From assembly GCA_020055645.1 (NCBI GenBank), contig CM034549.1, positions 18,559,930 to 18,623,929 on the forward strand: DNA of 64,000 bases. Direction: 5' to 3'. Origin of the DNA: Tomocerus qinae (Eukaryota; Arthropoda; Collembola; Entomobryomorpha; Tomoceridae). This document shows, one piece after another, positions 36,797-49,676 of the stretch. Every line of letters begins with the position of its first letter. Position 1 is the stretch's first letter. The notes below the pieces were generated by a model that was not told the origin of the DNA, did not search any database, and worked only from the letters and a program-made list of their open reading frames with translations. The position numbers were made by a program, and so were the translations under genes.

Positions 36797-39700
36797 TCAT
36801 GGTTTTCCCCTTGAACCTTGTCGTTTTACCTTGTGTCCCACTTTTGCAGTGTTAACAGCAGATCTCCATAATTGTGTATGATCTCGAGTTAATGGCATAG
36901 CCAAAGTCGCACGATCTTGTGTGCGTTGATTACCTTTATTGGACCGCCCTAAATTATCGGTTCCCCAAGGTGGGCCCGGGCCATCGTCAAATCTGGAAGT
37001 GTAGTCTGTCGTGTCATATTGATAGTCTTCAAATGGAGTCAACTCCGGCGGTAGGTGGCCACGTTTTCCTTTGGCCGTAGTTTTGTCGCCTTTTGGTCGT
37101 TCTCGCTTCATTGCTGAGTAGCCATTTTTCTTAGGACCCCTAATACTATTTTTGCTTGTAGAAACCATTAGAAGTTCATCATTGAAAATGTCATCTTCGT
37201 CACTGGAGTAGTCTGTCTCGTCAATATTTATTTCATAAGGGACATTAGTTACTGGAATTTCCAGCCTTGTTTTTGTTATTTTACTTGGTCTTCTATTCCT
37301 TTTATTTTCTGATTTTTCGCTCTGTGGTTTCGGCGTTTCTTGAATAACTACTTTCCGCTTTTTCTTATCTTCATTATCATCATCTTGGATCAGTGGACTT
37401 TCTTCACCATCCGACGATTCTCCCTCGCTTTCACTTTCACTCTCTTCATCCGATCCATCATCTTTACTGCCTTTTCTACGATTTTTTTGATCTTGTTTTG
37501 CAGCAAAGTTGTGAAGATTTTCTTTGATATTAGTTTTAACTTTCTTAACCAGTCCGGAAATATTTTGGCCATGCTTTTTGAAATAATATATCAGAAACAC
37601 TAACAGAAAAACTAAGATAAGTATTATAAATATAGCTACTCCAGCTCCTTCTGCTGCGGATGTTTCTGTTGGGTCATTGTAATCTGCAAAGTAATCTGGT
37701 GGTAGACGTCTATTAGGTGTAAACTTTCTTGGCTTTGATATTTCACTATATTCATTCGGAGGGTGCCAATCTACGTTCTTACCTTCAAAATAATCATTCA
37801 AACAGAATTTACCATACCGTAATGGTTCATATTTCACCAATGACAAATGATGGATAACAATACCCTGGCGTGGCCTATTGTCTTGATATAAATCAGGATC
37901 GTCATAATGACTTTCATCGATTACTCTCTCTTTGCTGATTTTTCTGCTTTTAGTATCTTGAGTGTTAAATTTAGTATTACTGCTATATGACTGTACCCCA
38001 TTCTGATAGTCGACATCTAGAAACATTTCGTTTTGTAATACTACTTTATTTCACACAAATAGCTACAATAGTTCTCTCACGGTAAATATGCATAAGTTCA
38101 CAAATTACTGCAATCCTAATATTACGAGGCAAGGGTCATTTAGAATCTAGACTCTATATAGATCATAATTTACAGCATAAACCAACTTTATTACTGTAGC
38201 ATTACAAATGATGGTATCGACGGGAAAATTGGGAAAAGCGAAGATGCTGTTTGGTTTTGAATGATTCTCCCAAATATTGCGATTCTTGATCCATATTCAC
38301 AAAAGAATCTTGCATAAATTCCGAAGTGGGTAAAAATCTGCCGAGATTGGTGTCATTAATCGTTTGCAGGAGGAATTTCCTTCTCAACACCTCGGAGCTC
38401 CTTTAAGCCCAAATCATGGGTTCTGAACTCTTTGGATGCTTTCGCTTTTGATATTTTATGTTTTTTATGCGAAACTTCATGATGGCTATGTTTTTTCGAA
38501 GTGAACATGCCACCTAATGCATCCACGATCGTTTGGACAAAATCTTTGTGAGTTGGGTCTGGACCATACTTTTTCTTTAGAAGGTAACGAACTACATGCA
38601 ATGGCTTTCTTTCATCTTCATCATCCTCGGTATAGTTATGGACTCCAAAATGCCAACCATGGAATACACCATGTCCTCGTTTAAAAGCATGGTTACTGAT
38701 TTTCATATGCCCTTCCCCTCCATTCAATGGAGAAACATCCAATTGGGCTCGAATTTTCTTTCCTTCGACGGCAACAGAAAGAGGTTGTGGGAAATTATCC
38801 TCGTTTACTTCAAATTCTCCTACAACCTTAACTCGGTGTCCAGGAGGCTTAATTTTATTAGTCGGGTAGTGAATTACTATTCTTTCTGTGACAGTTTCGT
38901 CCTCCTCGTCATCTTCTTCTTCAACTTCTTCGGTGGTTGTAGGAGGAGGGGCCGTTGTTGTTGTCGTCGTGGTCGTTGTAGTTGTTGGTTTTTTAGTTGT
39001 ACGTTTATGTTTTTCATGATGAGGCAACTCAATAATATCTAGCCGGGATATTTGCAAATTATTCCTTAAAAAATGACCGTTCAGCCGGTCATATAAAGAT
39101 TTCAACTCGGTATCATATAAGATTTTCTTCATTGAGGCATCATCTCCCTTTAATTTTTGATGGATTTCATGATCCTCTTCGTCATGATCGTCTTCGAAAT
39201 TTTCCATATGATTCCAATTATGACCAGATTGATATTCGCTAGTCTCCCGTTTTGTTGCTCTCCTTTTTCTTAGTTTGTTAACCTTATTCTTAGAGAATCG
39301 CGTACCATCATCTTTAAAAAACCAAACAGCATGTTTGTCGCTATTTCTTGGAACATCTCTTCATTGCCCTGCTATAACTGCCTCGGGGATTTCATTAATT
39401 GTGAACTTATTCGAAAGCAGTACCGTCATGTTATAACGGCCTTAGACCAGAAAATTGAAATTTTCAGATATAAAATGACGGTGTGCTTTACATTTTAATG
39501 CAAAAGCCGTAAAATACAAATGTACTCAACAATCAATATCCGGCACTTTGTGAACTTGAAAATTCCCCTTGGTTTCTTTTCGAGGCCGTTATAACAGTTC
39601 ATATAATGATATACAATACAGCAAAGAAACACATAAGAAACTTACTGCTCTTCGTGCTCAGTGTGTTATGATAACTGTCAATTGAGTTCATTAGTTGAAT

Positions 39701-40900
39701 AATTCGAGGGAAACCTCGTACACAAACTGGCTTCTGGACCAAACCTGGAATTACCTAAAATCATAGGAACAACTTTGACATTATTTTGTACTCCTCCTAA
39801 TAGCACAGGTCTAACAGCATTATATTCTCCGGGAACAAAAAACAGTAGATTATATTATGTACCTGTTGTGATAACCAATTGTGAACTACGGAAGTGAAAC
39901 TCATTTTCTCGTCTTCGGTTTGGAGACATTTTATTCCTGAAGAAAAGTAGCGACCTAATTGGTAAGTAATGTTCATCTGGTTTGAGCTCATGAGCCCTGC
40001 GGTGCCAGGTATCCCAATTTTTTCATTTCCAGAGGTTGAAACTGGCATTTTTGCTTGCATGCTGCCGTCTTTAACTTTTAAAAAAGTAAATGTGTTTTTA
40101 AATATTTATTTATGCATAATTATTTTTTGTAATATGATTTTTATGTCCATTTGAATTTGACTTTACGTTCTATGAAAAGTTGTTCACATATCTTAGGATC
40201 TTGATTGATATCTTTAGTAATAGTAGTTTCATCAAAAGGTTGAGAAGTCATTTGCAGTTTACTAGAAATATCTTTTCCTGATAGGGATCCAAAGTAGTTT
40301 TTAACCCGAGTACCGTCACTGTTAATGGAATTTCCAAATCGTTGGTTTAATTTCGAATAGAGCTGTTGAAGTTTATTGATGCTTCCTTCATCCGCGTTTC
40401 CAGTGTAGAAGGAAATACACGACAAAGGAATCCCGTAGCGTTTTAAAAATTTGGTGTATTGAATATTGAAGTATAAAAGTAAAGCCCTCCTTAATATTCT
40501 GTCATCCGTAGGAGACTTTTTGATAAGATTTGTCCCACTCACATAGTAGTGGTGTAAAAAGGGAACAAGAATTGGATTTGTTGGTGGAATGGATAAACTT
40601 CTCCCTATATATAGCAATATTAGCAATACATGTCATTGATGTCATATCGTTTAAAATCTACGATTTAGAATCCCTAATTAAATGCTAGCTAATTATAAAC
40701 TACAACCTTGTAAATAGTAGCATACCTGTTTTAAAAATAACTTCCAAATTTTTTGCGTTAAAATCTGGAATCACTATCCGAAAGGAAGTTCGGATAATGG
40801 GAAGATATAATTCGCATTTTTCTTTGATATCATCACTCCTTGTTGAGATTAGGATTTTAAATAAAATTGAACACAGGAGAAAAACCTTCAGCCTTCTCAT
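36797..40900 (-). CDS. Unrecognised large single-pass type I membrane protein, six exons
   Basis: I do not recognise the family. Proposed exons are 40900-40726, 40604-40167, 40074-39863, 39754-39646, 39356-38391 and 38016-36797, totalling 3120 nt or 1039 residues, in phase. It begins with a signal peptide (MRRLKVFLLCSILFKILIST). The ectodomain has a region with LLLYFNIQYTKFLKRYGIPL, a central basic patch (KLRKRRATKR, a possible cleavage site), a threonine-rich stalk near residue 435 (KKPT followed by about eleven Thr) and acidic stretches. One transmembrane helix lies near 756-779 (VAIFIILILVFLLVFLIYYF), followed by a basic anchor and a charged cytoplasmic tail with a Ser/Glu/Asp cluster (GSDEESESESEGESSDGEES), a likely casein-kinase-2 type target. 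The weak point is the join 38391/38016: the donor CGAG|GTGTTG is poor, an alternative acceptor lies at 38040, and the upstream frame ends naturally at 38356. Two separate genes are therefore possible. Confidence 0.65.
39430..39595. mobile_element. 166-bp MITE with 13-bp inverted ends, intronic
   Basis: GTTATAACGGCCT at the left end is exactly inverted at the right end (39583-39595). The interior is AT-rich. It sits inside the intron between the fourth and fifth exons of the large membrane-protein gene. Target duplication is unclear. Confidence 0.6.
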
Positions 40901-41064
40901 TATATTTGCATACCTAAATTATCACTTTTTCATGTGTGTAACAAGATGAGACTATCTAATTCGAAGAATACGTCGACATTTTGCATAAAATAGTAAAATG
41001 GTATTGTTAATTCACAAATAAGAACCTTTGAGCTTTTTGCGTATTAGATTCAATCATTATCCAC

Positions 41065-41259
41065 TCAACTCAACATTGATATCCATTCGAAGGAATCGAC
41101 GGAATCTGAGAGGAAATCTACTTTCGGAAACTGCATGCCATTATTGATGTTTGCTCCTATTTTAACCATTCTGAATTTTGCCATAGGGATTGTCGAAGTG
41201 GAGATAACACTGATGACTGATATGGATATCCAAACTGATATCCATTTGGCATAGCTCAT
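41065..41259 (-). CDS. Possible small secreted protein, 64 residues
   Basis: I do not recognise it. The frame starts in a good context (GCCAAAATGAGC) and opens with a hydrophobic signal-like segment (KWISVWISISVISVISTSTI). About 40 polar residues follow, with no cysteines and no dibasic cleavage sites. It lies just upstream of, and on the same strand as, the large membrane-protein gene. Short length and lack of similarity leave it uncertain; it could be a chance frame. Confidence 0.3.
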   Translation of the reverse strand: MSYAKWISVWISISVISVISTSTIPMAKFRMVKIGANINNGMQFPKVDFLSDSVDSFEWISMLS

Positions 41260-41731
41260 TTTGGCAGGTGGTTTTAGTAGTTAGAAAATACAAAAGAAGA
41301 TTTTATATGAACATTATCAAAAAATTTTAGTAACAAAAGAGAGAGGATCATAAAGAATGCCGTGTTTTCATTCAGTGTAACGGACTATAAATAGACTAGG
41401 TTTTTCAAGAAAATTGATATCTATTTTATTGCGAACTTAAACGTTTCAAATTGATGTAGTTGTCATAAATCTTAATTGTTGAAATTGCAAGCCGAAGTAT
41501 GATGTGTCTAGAACATCAGTGTTTAAAGGTGATCGTAATAGGCAAAAAGGTGATTCGTACTTAAAACAGTCGGAGCTTATATTTTATATTATAATGATTA
41601 TATTACATGATGATGCTCATATTTTATTTGGAAGACCATATTAGAAAGATGTGTAGTGCGATGAATGAAATAATCACTACACAGCCAAAGCAGTGTAAAA
41701 TGCAAAATGAAATGATAATAGTTTGGTAAGT

Positions 41732-41738
41732 AAAAAAG
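41732..41738 (-). terminator. RNA polymerase III terminator of the tRNA
   Basis: The minus strand has a run of six T a few bases after the tRNA discriminator base, as expected for termination of a tRNA transcript by RNA polymerase III. Confidence 0.75.
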
Positions 41739-41741
41739 ATT

Positions 41742-41814
41742 TGCCGAAACCCGGGATTGAACCAGGGACCTTTAGATCTTCAGTCTAACGCTCTCCCAAC
41801 TGAGCTATTTCGGC
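41742..41814 (-). tRNA. tRNA-Phe (anticodon GAA)
   Basis: Read on the minus strand, the cloverleaf is complete and unbroken. The acceptor stem is GCCGAAA/TTTCGGC, and the D arm is GCTC-AGTTGGGA-GAGC with the A-box. The anticodon stem is TTAGA/TCTAA around loop CTGAAGA with anticodon GAA. The T arm is CCTGG-TTCAATC-CCGGG with the B-box. The variable region is AGGTC and the discriminator A. The gene encodes no CCA and has no intron. A T6 run follows directly. Confidence 0.97.
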
Positions 41815-44799
41815 TCGATGAGATGTGTAGGTCTAGTGCATGTAGTGAGTCGCCACAAGTTTTTCCTGTGTTTACACACGCTCACACGTTTACAGAAAAT
41901 CTGTCAGACAAAAAATTCTCACGTTTACATTACATTTGTTATCACATCACTTTGACAAACAAGATTTGCTTTGCTTTGATTATAGATTAGCCCTGGATTA
42001 ACCCAATAAATAGTAGTATCAGTACAAGTACATCATAACTATCTTCTTACGTATATATTATAGTCTAGTATTCCATCTTTAACTTCGGTACTAGTTGCCA
42101 TATAATATATACTAGCAAGTACACGTAGGTACTGGTACCATTCCAATTCCAGTTCTCTTTCTCTTCCAGCTATACAACTCTTCAACATAATCACGCAGCT
42201 GTTCTGTTTGATATGTGGACATAGAGCAATATTGGACTTTGGAACATGAATGTGTTATTGACCATGGACCATGTATAATAACAGCTGGAATGGTAACTGG
42301 AGAATTTTTTAGTGCGAACAAAAGGAATATAGTTTTGATGAGGTTATATAAAATAGTAACTCGCCTATTCACACGAGACATTGTCTATGTACACAAATAG
42401 GTCTGACAATACAATTCTATCAACATTGTAAAGCCATAAAGAGTCTAATCGCGTGCTTTACATTTACTATTAAAGGGGATGCATATTGCACAGCTACATG
42501 GATATGGATTTAGTCCGATTGAGGATGGACATGAAACATGGAACTGCAGAAGGACTTGCAATTGACAGAAGTCATTTGCACATTAAACTTACATGCAAAC
42601 ATTGAAATATAAATAAAGTCTCCAGTTTCATTAACATGGCAAATTGTAGTTAGAAAGAGATTATGGTGCAAAAATGGCAATAATATTTTCCAATAATCAA
42701 TAAGGAAGGGATATGTTTCTACTTAACTATCAATTCCATTTGCCACTAAATGACCAATTCCAATATTCATCAATAACTGTAGATATTACTTATAAAATAT
42801 GTATTATGTAGGTATAGACTACAGCATTCCTACTACAGACAGTTACAAGACTTTACTTACATGTTTAGAAGCTTAAACATATATAATTGCTGTATACATA
42901 AATAGCTAAATTATAAAGCTACACACGACTACACTGATACGTGGCAATCGTGGTATACCGGCATCATTTGTTTTTATGTACGCTATATTTAACTGGCAAA
43001 CTTAACGCAGATTCAATTCTAGGGGTTATATCGATAGAATTAAATAATACTAACATTAACTTCTATAATATGTTAAATCATTCGTTAAATACTCCTATGT
43101 TGTAGAGGTAGAAAGGTTTTATATGAAGGTAATGTAAGTTTTATTAACCTAAAATTATTTTTTCATTTTATTTAGATGGTGCATAGGAAAATAGTAGATT
43201 ATAGATGCCTTTAGTGTCATTTAGTAGTTGAAAAAATTTAAAATATCTAATGTGAGATTCTTTTAAGGCAACGTAAAATGTTTCTGAGACGAGACGGTTT
43301 AGGCAGGTGTTAGATACATGCGTATGTTTAGTGATAGAAAGGATGATTTTTGCATTATACAGAGATAAATCTTACTTAACAGAGGCGCTAGCTTTAAAGG
43401 TGGCATGTGTTTGTAATTTGCAAACTTCTACTCCCAACTCCCAACTCAGCTCTAATGATATCTCCAATGAATCTCGACTTATATAGGTCTGAATTTGTTA
43501 CATGCAACTTGCAATAATCAAAGTATTTGCATTATTAGAGCTACAACTGTTAAAAGCAACTGTTTTGTTTAAGAAACCTCATATTATACCTATATTACGC
43601 AGTGTACGCAATTTACAAGCTGCAGAGAATGAAATTGGACCTTAGGAACATTGGAACTAGTTCTTTTAGCCATTCGTTTAGACTTTTAGCATAGCCTGGT
43701 AATAGTTGGATTACTTACTTTGCGGATTGCGTTACATTGCAGACATACACAGCATACACGTTTATTGATTGAGACTTTTGGGAGAATAAGGTGATATACC
43801 TAAGTGCACAGTGCAGTGTCCTTATTCTTCTTATACCCATATACAGGTCCAAACCTAAAGGTACCTGGATTTTGTGTAAAAAGTTGTAAAGAAACTTCTC
43901 TAATGGTTTTAGTAGTTGGCTTGACTTGTAAATACATATAGTGAATTATTAACACAGTAAATTACATTGCTTATTTTGGAGTGGTTTATTCTGTAATCTA
44001 TATAGCCAGACAATTACTATACATAGCACCAAAAAGACAGTAGTATCGACCGACTCAGGTTCTATAACTTTAGGTATTATATATAATTAATTGAGTATTT
44101 ACTACAAGTACTACAACCGAACTGGCTGGACTGAGTAAACTGGGAATTATTGGCTACTCCACAGTCTTGCTTGCTAAGTTAAAGTTATTCAGTGTTGGTC
44201 TGATAAAATCATATATTTTGCATAAATATAACTATACATGACGGTATGTCCAATAACTCAACTTTAAGGCACTAATAGGTAGCACAGTAAATTATTAAAT
44301 TGTCTTACATAAGATACCTTTGTCAATAAATTTATAACTGATGAACACATCTTTTGCAGAATCTACATTCTACATTAAAGGCTCTCTCTGGGTTGTATGT
44401 ATACGTCGATTTCGCACATTTCTGCAGTATTTTAGGCATTTTCTACAAAGTGCGGTGTTTTAGGGTTCTCTTCTTGTCTCATTCTCACCTCACAGACACA
44501 AATTCACTATAATAGGTAAAGATAAGGTAAAGTATTAATAGCTTACAGCAGATATATTTAGAAATATTAATACCGTTTATTGAACAATCTGAAACAAAAG
44601 GCCTAATATGGATATCTTTGATTTCAGACCAATAATTGTCAGACCATTGTCCTCGAGAATTATTTTTGGATGAGGAAGTGAAAATCGTCTATTACTCAAT
44701 AGAACTGTATTGGACATTCATCAAATCTAGGGGGAGCTGAAACATCGTTAATTGGATATCAATTATCGTCACTTAAAACAGCTCAAAAGCTCAAGACCG
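41815..44799. other. 3 kb without a supported gene
   Basis: This lies between the tRNA and the MPV17 5' UTR. It is AT-rich with only short overlapping frames and no repeat I can delimit. The last few hundred bases before 44800 probably contain the MPV17 promoter. Confidence 0.45.
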
Positions 44800-44932
44800 G
44801 TAAGTCAGTCTAAAATATAAATGCAGCAATGGTATTGAATTGCCTTTTTGATAGTTCCATACACTTTTATTGAGCATTTTTATTTTTCTTAGAATTAGAC
44901 TCCCTTTAGCCAAGAGATTGTGATATACAAAC

Positions 44933-45820
44933 ATGGCCATATTAAGCCGTCTTTCCGGGATGATATCTCGTAATCCAGCTTTAGTCGCAGCAACTCAATC
45001 AGGTACGTAGTACGTAAAAATTTTTCCATAAATCTCATTGTCAAATAGTTAGGAAAACTATGAACAATCAATTGGAAAAACTTTTTTGACTATATATAAA
45101 ATGAAAATATATAAAATTTTGTGTAGGATTGCTTATGTGCGGAGGTGACTTAATCAGTCAAAAAGTAGTCGAAGGAAGGCCTAATTCGCAAATAGATGTG
45201 ATAAGAACTTTGCGCTTTGGACTGATAGGATTCGCGTTTGTTGTAAGCTTCGTTTTGCAGCTTCAACTTACAATTTTCTCAAATAAGCTTAAATATTGCT
45301 CGAGTCTCTTTCATCCATTTACACTTGTTTTCCACTGAATGTGCAGGGCCCAATACTTCGCTCGTGGTATGGACTACTAGAGAGAAGAATCGTCATGAAA
45401 ACTCCCGGATGGACTGCAACAATGAAGATGATAAACGACCAAGTGATATTTGCACCAATATTTCTTGTGAACTTTATGACCTTAAACGATGTAATGCAAG
45501 GATTTACATATCAAGATATAAAAGATGATTTTTCGCGTAACTACTGGGACATTTTAATCTCCAACTATAAAGTGAGCCTTAACCATTTAATTTCTATGTA
45601 TGAATTTTTTTAAGCTATTAAAATTTGTAAAAGTCAATGCTAATTTAAATAAAATTTTCCTTTCTAGTTGTGGCCTGCTGTCCAGATGATAACATTTTGG
45701 GTGATCCCATTGGCACAACGAGTTCTATTCGTTCAATCCTGCGCTTTATTTTGGAATACTTATTTGTCTTGGAAGACAAATCAACGTCCAACAACTCTTG
45801 CACCGCTTCCACTTCCTTAA
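44933..45820 (+). CDS. Mpv17: MPV17 family membrane protein
   Basis: MPV17 family proteins are small four-pass channels; MPV17 itself is in the inner mitochondrial membrane and is needed to keep mitochondrial DNA and nucleotide pools. Exons are 44933-45002, 45127-45242, 45347-45571 and 45668-45820, giving 187 residues (human MPV17 has 176). The hallmarks are [14 protein letters not shown] near the start, [30 protein letters not shown] and [20 protein letters not shown], and the C-terminal [15 protein letters not shown] 93-bp 5'-UTR intron (44800-44892) is suggested by CCG|GTAAGT and TTTTTCTTAG. A candidate AATAAA is at 46193. It is tail to tail with CLP1. MPV17 fits better than PXMP2, but paralogue identity would need a tree. 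Confidence 0.93.
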
Positions 45821-46924
45821 CCTTACAACTGAATTAATCTGCCATATTTTCGACTTTCGTCTACACTCTTGGCATTGATAATTTTAAATAGGTGTGTACA
45901 ACCTACCTGAATCAAAGCAAGTATACCTGACGTAAAACTTAAGGCTGCTTATCAAAATAGTCACACAATAAGTATTTCTTCCGAGTTCCAAAGTTCTTAA
46001 ACATATTATCTTACAGTTAGTTTTACTCAAATTATAATGATGTAATTATAATTATAACTATAATATGTCATAACTTTTCGCTCGCCTTTCTGCGCATCAC
46101 TAAAAGTTCATAAAATGGACTACCACAACATATCTTCCTAAATAATAGATACAATTTTAGATAATACTCTATGAATTGCGCTTATTGTACAGAATAAACT
46201 ATAGACAAAAATGTTGATCTCAGTCATCGTCATTAAAATTACATACATGGTGAAATATAAAATGCTAATTGATTCACCTGAAAACTAAAACTTTGCCATA
46301 TTTATGTGTATTGCTCTCTATACGTGTGTATTCTATCTCTTTTACTTATCTTTATGTACTTTCTTAACACTAAAAGACAATTATGCGTAAACTAAAACTG
46401 TACTTAACCTTAACTAATAAAAGACACAAATATGCTCATTAAACCCTTTGCCTGTTGTAAAGTAAAAATTTAATATATTTAGTACACAAATTCCAGTAGA
46501 TACATATTTACATATTATACATTGCATTTAAATTACACTGTTTACGATGACAGACGTTAACTATCCAAATTCTTCTATCTTCTAACGTAACACGCAAAAA
46601 TAAAAGAGGTATTCATTGAAGTATTTTGGATTACTTTTTAATTCATGATACCTAATACATTTAATTGATTTCAGCAAAATATGCCAAGATACAATCAGAA
46701 AAAGATTTTAACAAACACAATTTGTAACATAACTTGTGTATCACTCTTACTGTACTTATAAATAATAATACATAGGCAAACCAGATTAGAGGTTGGTACG
46801 TGGTATACCAATTACGTTTAATAATTCTTCATCTAAAAGGCATTAGTAATACCATTATTTATAAATTCAGTAAGTAAATACAGACGCAGTCAGACAAGAG
46901 AACTCTAAATATCCATACACATAG

Positions 46925-49676
46925 TTACTGTGAGTCCATAAATTGAATGTCAGAAAGTAGTAATAAGGTTTTTGGAAGTGGTCCTTGTTGAGGAGAAAGC
47001 ACAGTCATTCTTCCTTTCTCCATATCAACATCTGTGACGCAAACATAACCTGCAACATTGGTCCGCACAACGTCTTCTTGATTTTCATCTGCTGCAAAAC
47101 TGACGGCCAAAAGTCTGTGCAACAGGGAAGATGCATTAGGTGTAACAGACACCAATTTGGTTCTGGATTCTTCTCCTTTCATTCCCAATGGCATACATGA
47201 CTGTGGCACGGCAGGGGCTCCTATTTTATAAATTTTTGTCTGTAAATTAAGCAAAAGTCTCTCATTATTATTGCATTTTACAAATTCGTAATGAATTTAA
47301 AAAAATTAATACAAGTGTTAAAATGTTAATTATAGCTTGAAATACAATATTACAAGCTGTTGATAGATAGCTCATAGCATTTAGATAACGCCATAAAAAA
47401 GATTTGCACTTACATCTGACAGTTTGACTTGAAATGAATGAGGATGGAGTGGCTGAGAATGTATTCTTCCATAAAAGTATTCCCTTATACGGGAATCTCT
47501 ACTTTCCTGACGGAAATTTGTGCCACGTTCGACAACCTACGCAAAGAGATAATGAAAGTGACATTTTAGATACTCTATTTTTGAAATCATTATGTACTTA
47601 GTACAAAAAATAGACTGTATATAGTTATTGGTAACAGGTTTACCCCTCCACTTTTAGGAAGAAATACGACTTTGACAAACGAAGGCATATCGCGACTTAG
47701 TTCGTTATAAAGTCTTTCTTGATCCAAAACAACAATCACATCAACCTGAACTCAAAATTTACAATGGCACAACAATTAGTATGTTATAATCGTTTCAATT
47801 CTTTAGCAAACATCACAGAATATATTTTAGGTTTAAATTTATATAAATTACCTCAAATGCTTGAGCGATATGAGTTATACTTTTGTACCCTTCCCCCTTT
47901 ACCCATCCGCATGTATTTATGATAACCCCTGAAGCTTTTGCTACGAAAATTAAGTATTTTTATGCAATTATTAAGTATTAAGTACATTATATTTTTATGC
48001 AAGGAGATATGAAATAGGATTCGAACATATATTTTTGAATGTATTTACCTTTTCTATTACTTTCCATTCTTTCGTGTACAACTTCTGATAGCTTAGAGAC
48101 GAGCATGTTATATAAAGGAATATTATGGGATGGTGTTTTGTGGCCAAAAAAGTATGCCAAAGGAGCTTGTTGAATAAAACCACCATCTTCAATAGAAGCC
48201 GGGCGCTCAATGAGCATGGCTCCTATTGTCCCTGGTACAGATATACTGCCTTGACCTACATCTAAATCGACATAAATTGGCCGACGCCCGAGACGAACTG
48301 CATAGTTAACCAAAAGACGACATACTGTAGTTTTTCCAACATCTTGGGGTCCAACAACAAGGACGATAGGTCCCCTTTTCCCATCAACCTCAGCACTCCT
48401 TGAGACAAAAACCATAAAATACTGAAAATATTGGTAATATTTAGGACATTTTTCCTTTCACACATTTTGAAGGCATTTTTGACAAATGATAAACTCTGAC
48501 ATAACTCTTATGCTTTTTAACACTTTCTATAGTACCCTTAAAATTAATTTTCGGTCAAAAAGTCTAAAAATACCTTCGCATTGTTTCTAGAGCTCCATGG
48601 GCATTTAAATACATTATCATAGGAGTTTCTTTCGCAACATAAGCAATCTCGGTCAGCAAACCTAAATCACATTAAAATTTTGTAAAATTCATAGATTACA
48701 TTCATAATAAATAATAGATTACCGCAATTTACAATCTTTACATTATACAATACTGGAAACAACATACATTTTCCTCAATTCATTTTCTAAGTATTACAAA
48801 CGTTTAAAACAAACGGTATAGCTGCGTTACAAAGGAAAACAACTTTCACCTATTATTGCCCAGAATAAAAGACAGTCACACGGATGACGGACATACGACT
48901 CTACAGTACGGTAAGTAAAACAATTTACGACCAAATAATTCAATAGACGTTTCCCACAATTCCAGGATAACACAGACAGGTATTGGAGTACCTACTCATG
49001 TTAATTTGGTGACCGGTAACCAATTGTGGAAAGAGAAACCTCTATTGGAAAAAATGACTAATTAAAAAAACTCTAGCGTAACAGGAAATCGTATAAAAAC
49101 CATGAGTTTTAAAATCAGTCTATAAATTATAGATATCTTGTAAATGAAACATGAAATGAAACTTTCCTCTTGGTGCCTGACGTTTTTTAAATCGAGATAT
49201 ACAAGCCACCAGACAGAACATATGTAATACAATAATTACAATAAAATATCGGAAAGAATTAAAAATAAGTGGACCTCATTGGATAAATGATACCTTTGAT
49301 TTGAATAGTACATCCATGATAGGTAAATATGGCCATTTTTGAACCGTAAGCAAATTGATAAGGTTTCTGTTTCACCATTTCAGTACCAAATATTTCTGCC
49401 AAACCATCCACGAGCTAATAATACAACAAGTATCATTTTAGAACATACATGTAATGTTAATGTTGAATTACAGGGTATGGTATGACTACTATGCTATAAG
49501 CATACCTATTTCATTTCATTAAAATAAAGGACACACTTATAGTCAAAAGTACGAACCGTAACAGTTATAACTTGATTTTTACTGTCTACTTCAAATCTTA
49601 ATTCCTCATCTTGAACCAGTTTGAATTCTTGAACCGGTTCACCAGCAACTGCTTCTTCTGGTTTTTCGTCGGTCAT
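46925..49676 (-). CDS. Clp1: CLP1 polynucleotide 5'-hydroxyl kinase, mRNA 3'-end and tRNA splicing factor
   Basis: CLP1 phosphorylates 5'-hydroxyl RNA ends with ATP. It works in cleavage factor II of mRNA 3'-end formation and in the tRNA splicing endonuclease complex, in the nucleus. Eight exons (49676-49557, 49414-49294, 48661-48574, 48398-48049, 47934-47852, 47745-47644, 47536-47414, 47239-46925) give 433 residues in phase, close to the human length of 425. The N-domain includes [13 protein letters not shown] and [20 protein letters not shown]. The P-loop is GPQDVGKTT (residues 126-134), followed by [20 protein letters not shown] and [12 protein letters not shown]. Also present are [14 protein letters not shown] and [10 protein letters not shown], and the C-terminal domain has [19 protein letters not shown] and ends [16 protein letters not shown]. 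It shares an 814-bp upstream region with the divergent LC8 gene. Confidence 0.97.
48941..49047. mobile_element. Short MITE in a CLP1 intron, related to the one at 57684
   Basis: CAATAGACGTTTCCCACAAT at the left is matched imperfectly inverted by CAATTGTGGAAAGAGAAACC and TCTATTG at the right. The same terminal sequence occurs at 57684-57853. It lies in the intron between the second and third coding exons of CLP1. Confidence 0.6.

Noticed and set aside
38202-38390. 62-codon minus-strand frame inside the proposed last intron of the large membrane-protein gene
   Set aside because: It continues the sequence in a different frame, and using it would need an exon join for which I see no splice pair; kept only as a caution about that gene model.
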